NCBI GenBank assembly: GCA_045598325.1
Contig: JAZLLT010000005.1
Location: 1-26,511 of the forward strand
Length of the DNA: 26,511 nucleotides
Direction of reading: 5' to 3'
Source: RUG14130 sp045598325
Lineage (GTDB): Bacteria > Bacillota > Clostridia > Christensenellales > Aristaeellaceae
This document shows, piece after piece, positions 22,387-26,511 of this stretch. How positions within the stretch are numbered: position 1 is the stretch's first letter; each line of letters starts with the position of its first letter. The notes below the pieces were generated by a model that made no database searches, had not been told where the DNA came from, and saw only the letters and a program-made list of their open reading frames with translations. The position numbers and the translations under genes are program-made.

Positions 22387-23129
22387 AATAAGGACATGTG
22401 ATAAAGCGCGGGAATTACTCCCGCGCTTTTCGTATGGAAAAGCCGCCGCGAAAGCGGCGGGCCTCCGGGTATGCGGTACCGTACGACCGAAGAATTACGG
22501 TAGATGTAGAATTCCTCCTGAGACGGCAGGACCTTCATCTCCTTGACGGGGAAGAGCGCGTCGAACGCCTCGACCGCGGCCGTATCGTCACAGCACGCGT
22601 CGGCATCGCTCGGCAGGAACATCCACTTCCGGCCGTCCAGCGCGCCGGGCACCAGTTCGGCGACCAGCAGCGCCGTGGGGTAGTTGTCCCACACGCCGAA
22701 GCAGACATTCTTCCGCTTGCAGCTGACGAAACCGCGGCTCACATAGTTGCCTGGATTTCCGAAGTTGATGTTCACATCGTAGCCCAGTTTCCGCGCTTCC
22801 GCAAAAGAACGCTCGATCAGGAGTTTTCCCAGTTTCCGGCGCTGAAACTCCGGATGGATGCAGATCGGTCCGATAGAGACGATCTCCTTCCTGTTCCCTT
22901 CCTCGTCCTCGAGAAACGACTTCGTGTACATGATGTTTCCGATGATCCTGCCATCCTTTTCCAGCACAAAGGCCAGTTCCGGGAGGAAGTCGGGATGGGA
23001 GCGCATCTTATGCACGAAATAATGCTCGACCGCGCCGGGAATGTACACATTCCAGAATGCCTCGCGGGTCAGTTCTTCTACGGCTCTGTAATCCTTTTCG
23101 GTTTCCAAACGCATCGTCAAATCGTTCAT
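22323..23129 (-). CDS. GNAT acetyltransferase with apparent read-through tail
   Basis: The GNAT part is residues 1 to about 210: start MNDLTMRLETEKDYRAVEELTREAFW, the beta4 strand and acetyl-CoA loop SIGPICIHPEFQRRKLGKLLI (85-105), then NPGNYVSRGF and a C-terminal half ending KVLPSQEEFYIY. Proteins of this type, from memory, end near residue 210-215. Here the frame continues 55 or so codons: residues 221-229 are encoded by the terminator stem itself, and the tail runs through a second terminator and 64 bases into the convergent Cys-rich gene. A lost stop or a small frameshift near residues 211-216 is likely. GAAAGG precedes the ATG. The substrate is unknown. Confidence 0.82.
   Translation of the reverse strand: MNDLTMRLETEKDYRAVEELTREAFWNVYIPGAVEHYFVHKMRSHPDFLPELAFVLEKDGRIIGNIMYTKSFLEDEEGNRKEIVSIGPICIHPEFQRRKLGKLLIERSFAEARKLGYDVNINFGNPGNYVSRGFVSCKRKNVCFGVWDNYPTALLVAELVPGALDGRKWMFLPSDADACCDDTAAVEAFDALFPVKEMKVLPSQEEFYIYRNSSVVRYRIPGGPPLSRRLFHTKSAGVIPALYHMSLFYFTKYIPQPASQVKVRRPFS
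22403..22430 (+). terminator. Terminator of the Cys-rich protein gene
   Basis: A perfect 11-base stem (AAAGCGCGGGA with TCCCGCGCTTT), 5-base loop, ending in TTTT, 16 bases after the stop at 22386. Confidence 0.93.
22436..22460 (-). terminator. Terminator of the GNAT gene (minus strand)
   Basis: On the minus strand: CCGCCGC, TTTC loop, GCGGCGG, then CTTTTCC. A perfect 7-base GC stem. It lies inside the extended GNAT reading frame. Confidence 0.82.
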
Positions 23130-23274
23130 TTTTAAATCCTTTCATTTATGTTGACGCCCATTAACGAGAGGATTGCGAGACGGTATTTGCAAACCTCCCG
23201 TTTACAATACCGACTCCGGTGTCCGGATGTTTTTCAAACAGCACACTCCGCAAATAGATTCGAGCAATGCCCGT
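23130..23274 (-). promoter_or_regulatory. Structured 5' leader of the GNAT gene
   Basis: If transcription starts about 7 bases after the -10 box at 23281, the leader is about 145 bases. It can form a 13-pair hairpin (23181-23212, outer arms CGGTATT/AATACCG, inner GTAAAC/GTTTGC) and a small CCGG-GTGT-type stem at 23216-23226. A segment AATCCT (minus strand, 23169-23174) is complementary to AGGATT at the ribosome-binding site (23135-23140), so it could mask translation start. I do not recognise a known riboswitch class. No gene is seen in the rest of this gap. Confidence 0.5.
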
Positions 23275-23280
23275 GACCCT

Positions 23281-23309
23281 ATTATAGTGTGAAAACCGGG
23301 AAGTGTCAA
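23281..23309 (-). promoter_or_regulatory. Consensus sigma-A promoter for the GNAT gene
   Basis: On the minus strand: TTGACA (23304-23309), 17-base spacer, TATAAT (23281-23286). Both boxes match the consensus exactly, implying strong transcription. Confidence 0.88.
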
Positions 23310-23422
23310 GAGGAAGGACACGGGGATGCCCCCGCGCGCGGAAAGAGCGGCATATCCCCCTGCACAAGGGTCCGCATCAAGCCGCTTTCCCTTCGCTTTT
23401 TCCGCAAATTTTCCCGTTCCGC

Positions 23423-23451
23423 TTGATAAATTCACCTGCGCGTACTATAAT
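23423..23451 (+). promoter_or_regulatory. Promoter for the MFS-miaA-hydrolase genes
   Basis: TTGATA (23423-23428), 17 bases, TATAAT (23446-23451), about 28 bases before the GTG at 23480. The 110 bases between this and the divergent promoter at 23309 hold no gene I can support. Confidence 0.85.
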
Positions 23452-23479
23452 CGGTCTATCAACTGCGAGGTAATACAAA

Positions 23480-24655
23480 GTGCGAGAAAAATTCCTGACC
23501 GATGTCAGCGTAAAGAGCGCGGCATTCCTGATGGCCTACTACATGACCAACAGCGTGTTTCAGAGTTTCATATCCCTCTACTACACGGATATCGGGCTCA
23601 CGGGCACGCAGATCGGCTCCATCAACGCACTCATCGCGGTGGTGAGCGTATTTTCCATGCAGCTGTGGGGCAACACGGGCGACCGCGTGCGGGTCAGAAA
23701 CAGCCTGCTGCTCATCCTGTGCCTTTGCTCCTCGGTGCTCATGATGATCCTGAAACTCAACACCGCCTTCCCCTATGTGCTGGTGACGGCGTGCGCGTTC
23801 GCCTGCTTCTACACCTCCATCCAGCCCCTCGGCGATTCCATCGTGCTGGACGCCCTCGCGGAGAAAAACCGCCCCTTCGGTCCCGTGCGCATGGCGGGCG
23901 GGCTGTCCTTCGCGATGGTCAGTGCCCTGTTCGGTTATGTGACGGACGCTATCGGCAGCAACATCATCGTGGATGTGATTGCGGGCATGTGCCTCGTCAT
24001 CGCCGTTTCCACCTTCTATATGCCCCGGGGCGAAAACAAGGTGTCCCGCGCGCAGGTGAAGGGCGGCATGCTGGGGCTGTTCAAAAACAGGGATCTATTG
24101 CTTCTGTTCGCCCTCATGGTGCCCCTGCAGCTGACCTACGGCTATTTCTATGCCTTCTTCTCCCCCCTGCTCCGCGATGATCTGGGCGGCGGAAAACTGG
24201 TGGGCTGGGCGTATTTTATCTCCGCGACCAGTGAAACGCCCTTCCTGCTGATGAGCGACAAGCTGTTCAAAAAGCACGGCGCGGGACGGCTCATGTGCGT
24301 TTCCGCCTTCGTCATGACCCTGCGCTGGTTCATCGTGGCGACCACGAAAAATCCCTATGTGGCGATGTGTTCCCAACTGCTGCACTCCTTCGGCTTCATC
24401 GTCATCACCGTGATGCTGTCAAAATATGTGCAGGCGGTGGTGCCCGAAGAAAAACGGGCGAGCGGACAACTGCTCATTTCCGTGTTCGGTTTCGGCGTCG
24501 CCAGAGCCGTGGGCTATTTCGGCGGCGGCGTGCTGGCCGACCTCACCTCGCGGCAGACGGTGTTCTATTTCTGCGCCGCCATCTGCCTTGTGTGCCTTCT
24601 CGTCTTCACCCCCGTCTTTATGAAAAAACCGCCCCTCAACGGAGAAAGCAAATGA
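23480..24655 (+). CDS. MFS transporter
   Basis: A 391-residue major-facilitator protein with about 12 hydrophobic helices. It starts with VSVKSAAFLMAYYMTNSVFQSFISLYYTDIGLTGTQIGSINAL, split here for reading: a typical first helix pair, then WGNTGDRVRVRN (about 68-79), the loop 2-3 motif. The G-rich helix 11 (FGFGVARAVGYFGGGVLAD) and charged loops fit the MFS_1-like/LacY-like group that carries sugars or nucleosides. The substrate is not known. GTG start, with GAGGTAA at 23467-23473. Its stop overlaps the miaA start (ATGA), so the two are translated together. Confidence 0.9.
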   Translation: MREKFLTDVSVKSAAFLMAYYMTNSVFQSFISLYYTDIGLTGTQIGSINALIAVVSVFSMQLWGNTGDRVRVRNSLLLILCLCSSVLMMILKLNTAFPYVLVTACAFACFYTSIQPLGDSIVLDALAEKNRPFGPVRMAGGLSFAMVSALFGYVTDAIGSNIIVDVIAGMCLVIAVSTFYMPRGENKVSRAQVKGGMLGLFKNRDLLLLFALMVPLQLTYGYFYAFFSPLLRDDLGGGKLVGWAYFISATSETPFLLMSDKLFKKHGAGRLMCVSAFVMTLRWFIVATTKNPYVAMCSQLLHSFGFIVITVMLSKYVQAVVPEEKRASGQLLISVFGFGVARAVGYFGGGVLADLTSRQTVFYFCAAICLVCLLVFTPVFMKKPPLNGESK

Positions 24656-25545
24656 ACAAACTCATCGCCATCGTCGGCCCCAACGCCTCCGGCAAAAGCC
24701 ATATCGCCGTGGACCTCGCAAAGGAACTAAACGGCGAAGTCATCTCCGCGGACTCCCGTCAGGTGTACCGCGGGATGGACCTGGGCAGCGGCAAAACGCC
24801 CCTTTCCGAGCGGAAGGGCGTACCCCATCACCTCCTCGATGTGGTGGACGCGGGAGAATTTTTCTCCATGGCGGACTTCCAGCTCCTGGCCTATGAAGCC
24901 GCGGACGATATCCTGTCCCGCGGGAAACTTCCTTTCCTCGTGGGCGGCACGGGTCTGTATGTGGACAGTGTGACCAAGGGCTACAATCTTTCCGCGGTGG
25001 AGCCCGACCTCAACTACCGGGACGAACTGGAGAAACGGACCACGCCGGAACTGTACGACATGCTCATGAAGGCCGTGCCGGACGCGGTGGTGGACCGCTT
25101 TAACCGCAACCGCGTGATGCGGATGCTGGAAAAGCTCCACGACGGGGACGACATCGTCCCCACCGCCACCCCCCGCTACGATGTGCTGACCATCGGCATT
25201 TTCCGGGAGCGGGAGGAACTCAAGACCCGCATCGACGAGCGGCTCACCAAACGGGAAGCCGAAGGCATGCTGGAAGAAGTGCGGCGCCTGCGCGCGCAGG
25301 GCGTGAGCGATGAGTTCCTTCTGAAACTGGGGCTCGAATACCGCTATATCACCGAGTATCTGACGGGCGTATGGGCGACGGAAGAGGAGATGCTGCATGA
25401 GTTGTCCCTCGCCATCAAGCGCTTCGCCAAGCGGCAGATGACCTGGTTCAGGCGCGACACTTCCATTGTCTGGCTCGACATGCACGACCATCCCTATGAA
25501 ACGGCACTTTCCCTCATCAAAGACTTTCTGGAGGCGGAAAAATGA
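24652..25545 (+). CDS. miaA: tRNA dimethylallyltransferase MiaA
   Basis: A 297-residue enzyme that puts a dimethylallyl group on A37 of tRNAs reading UNN codons. Motifs: P-loop GPNASGKS (9-16), DSRQVYRGMDLGSGK (34-48), GGTGLYVDS (98-106) and the C-terminal KRQMTWFRRD. The middle (about 110-165) is shorter and more divergent than in standard MiaA, so a specialised paralogue is possible. The start is the ATG at 24652, overlapping the MFS stop; the open frame extends further upstream to 24295 but that part is encoded within the MFS gene and has no MiaA look. The end overlaps the next gene by ATGA. Confidence 0.92.
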   Translation: MNKLIAIVGPNASGKSHIAVDLAKELNGEVISADSRQVYRGMDLGSGKTPLSERKGVPHHLLDVVDAGEFFSMADFQLLAYEAADDILSRGKLPFLVGGTGLYVDSVTKGYNLSAVEPDLNYRDELEKRTTPELYDMLMKAVPDAVVDRFNRNRVMRMLEKLHDGDDIVPTATPRYDVLTIGIFREREELKTRIDERLTKREAEGMLEEVRRLRAQGVSDEFLLKLGLEYRYITEYLTGVWATEEEMLHELSLAIKRFAKRQMTWFRRDTSIVWLDMHDHPYETALSLIKDFLEAEK

Positions 25546-26511
25546 ATTTTGACAAACTGACCGAATTCCTTATATCTCACGACACGGAGTTCATCCCCGG
25601 ACTCGACATCACCGTCTGGCAGTATCACAATGAGATCTACCGCCACCGTCAGGGCTTCCGCAACCGCGAGAAGGGCATCCCCATGGACGGCACGGAGCAG
25701 TACTGGATCTACTCCGCCACCAAGGTGTTCACCGCCACCGCGGGCATGCAGCTGGTCGAAAAAGGCATCATCCGCCTCGACGATCCCGTCTCCCGGTACC
25801 TTCCCGCCTTCGGCTGCCTGTCGGTCGATGACAACGGACACATCCGCGCGGCGACCGAAACCCTCCTGGTCCGCCACCTCTTCACCATGACCGGCGGATT
25901 CTCCTACGACATTGCCTCCCCCTCCATCCAGAAGGCGAAACTGTATTCGGGCAACAAGGCGGACACCCTTACGATGGTCAACGCCATCGCCGAGGAACCC
26001 CTCCTCTTCCAGCCCGGCACCCACTATAAATACAGCCTCTGCCACGATGTGCTGGCGGCGGTCATCGAAGTGGCGAGCGGCATGAAGTTTTCCGAGTACC
26101 TCCGCAAAAACATCTGGGAGCCCCTCGGCATCACGCGCACGGGCTTCACGGGTGAGAACACAGAGAACTTCTCCGTACAGTATCTGGCGGATGAAGCCAA
26201 TCACCGCGCGGTGCTCTCCGAGCGCGGCATGGGCTGCAACTACCGCCTCACCGACAACTACGAAAGCGGCGGCGCGGGACTTTACAGCACCGTGGACGAC
26301 TACATCCGCCTCTCGGACGCCCTCGCCTGCGGCGGCATCGGAAAGACGGGCAAGCAGATTCTGAAGCCCGAGACCATCGACCTCATGCGCACCGACCAGT
26401 TGACGCCCGAACAGAAGAAGGAGTTTGCAAATCACACGGGGCCCCATTACAGTTACGCTTTCGGCGTGCGCACCAACATCGACCCCGTGGACTTCGCTTC
26501 CCCCAAGGGCG
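25542..26511 (+). CDS. Serine beta-lactamase-like hydrolase (class C / PBP fold), partial
   Basis: The frame starts at the ATG overlapping the miaA stop and is open to the window edge (323 codons), so the C-terminus is missing. The catalytic motif SATK (58-61, in YWIYSATKVFTATAG) is clear, as is LDDPVSRYLPAFG, TMTGGFSYD and the second-motif region YKYSLCHDVLAAVIEVASG (162-180), where YSL (164-166) stands in for the usual YxN. The FSEYLRKNIWEPLGITRTGF segment is typical of the family. There is no signal peptide, so it acts in the cytoplasm, as an esterase or peptidase; resistance to antibiotics is not indicated. The third motif (HxG-like) lies beyond the window. Confidence 0.92.
   Translation, partial: MNFDKLTEFLISHDTEFIPGLDITVWQYHNEIYRHRQGFRNREKGIPMDGTEQYWIYSATKVFTATAGMQLVEKGIIRLDDPVSRYLPAFGCLSVDDNGHIRAATETLLVRHLFTMTGGFSYDIASPSIQKAKLYSGNKADTLTMVNAIAEEPLLFQPGTHYKYSLCHDVLAAVIEVASGMKFSEYLRKNIWEPLGITRTGFTGENTENFSVQYLADEANHRAVLSERGMGCNYRLTDNYESGGAGLYSTVDDYIRLSDALACGGIGKTGKQILKPETIDLMRTDQLTPEQKKEFANHTGPHYSYAFGVRTNIDPVDFASPKG

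Noticed and set aside
23161..23435. Small minus-strand frames of 68 and 77 codons between the GNAT and MFS genes
   Set aside because: Both start upstream of or inside the consensus promoter at 23281-23309 and have no ribosome-binding site, so they would not be on the transcript.
24295..24651. N-terminal extension of MiaA upstream of 24652
   Set aside because: It lies in another frame of the MFS gene, is Arg/His-rich, and the P-loop is at its normal place when starting at 24652.

Overview
The window looks like chromosome from a high-GC (about 60% by eye) Gram-positive clostridial bacterium, probably a gut or rumen commensal. The clues are Firmicutes-style ribosome-binding sites (AGGAGG-like), many near-consensus sigma-A promoters with 17-base spacers, an energy-coupling-factor (ECF) transporter, a maltose-type ABC operon, NHLP/NHLM-type peptide exporters and a SpoIIE/STAS partner-switch pair. 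Species and family cannot be fixed from the sequence alone. No rRNA, tRNA, CRISPR array, integrase or transposase is visible.

Layout. (1) 48-3855, minus strand: a compact run from a promoter at 3885-3913. In transcription order it encodes a small anchored hypothetical protein, a sugar-phosphate isomerase/epimerase-like TIM barrel, TrmO (tRNA A37 methyltransferase), and three tandem cyclophilin-type proteins. One of the three has lost the catalytic motif. (2) 3968-7179, plus: a complete ECF vitamin-type importer (S component, double ATPase, T component), with a terminator-like hairpin after the S gene. (3) 7195-12490, plus: a maltose/maltodextrin-type ABC importer (binding protein, two permeases, MalK-type ATPase). 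The binding protein carries a C-terminal SusE/SusF-like (X25-like) starch-binding module. (4) 12530-13394: two palindromic intergenic repeats, then a GNAT acetyltransferase whose stop codon appears lost.

(5) 13322-20547, minus: the most unusual block. One promoter leads to a sensor protein with SpoIIE phosphatase and RsbW-like ATPase domains in one chain, then a STAS anti-sigma antagonist, then (after a hairpin) a very short HlyD-like membrane protein and two NHLP-type bacteriocin-export ABC proteins, the first with a C39 leader peptidase. No precursor peptide and no maturation enzyme is present. I infer a signal-gated export system whose cargo is encoded elsewhere or is unconventional. (6) 20660-22430, plus: a threonine aldolase-family enzyme and a cysteine-rich exported protein of unknown function. 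(7) 22323-23309, minus: a second GNAT protein, again reading through its terminator, behind a consensus promoter and a structured leader of about 145 bases. (8) 23423-26511, plus: an MFS transporter, miaA, and a serine beta-lactamase-like hydrolase that runs off the end, linked by ATGA overlaps.

Most long reading frames opposite these genes are shadows of high-GC coding sequence and are left out. Domain calls come from reading motifs in the translations; no database search was possible.
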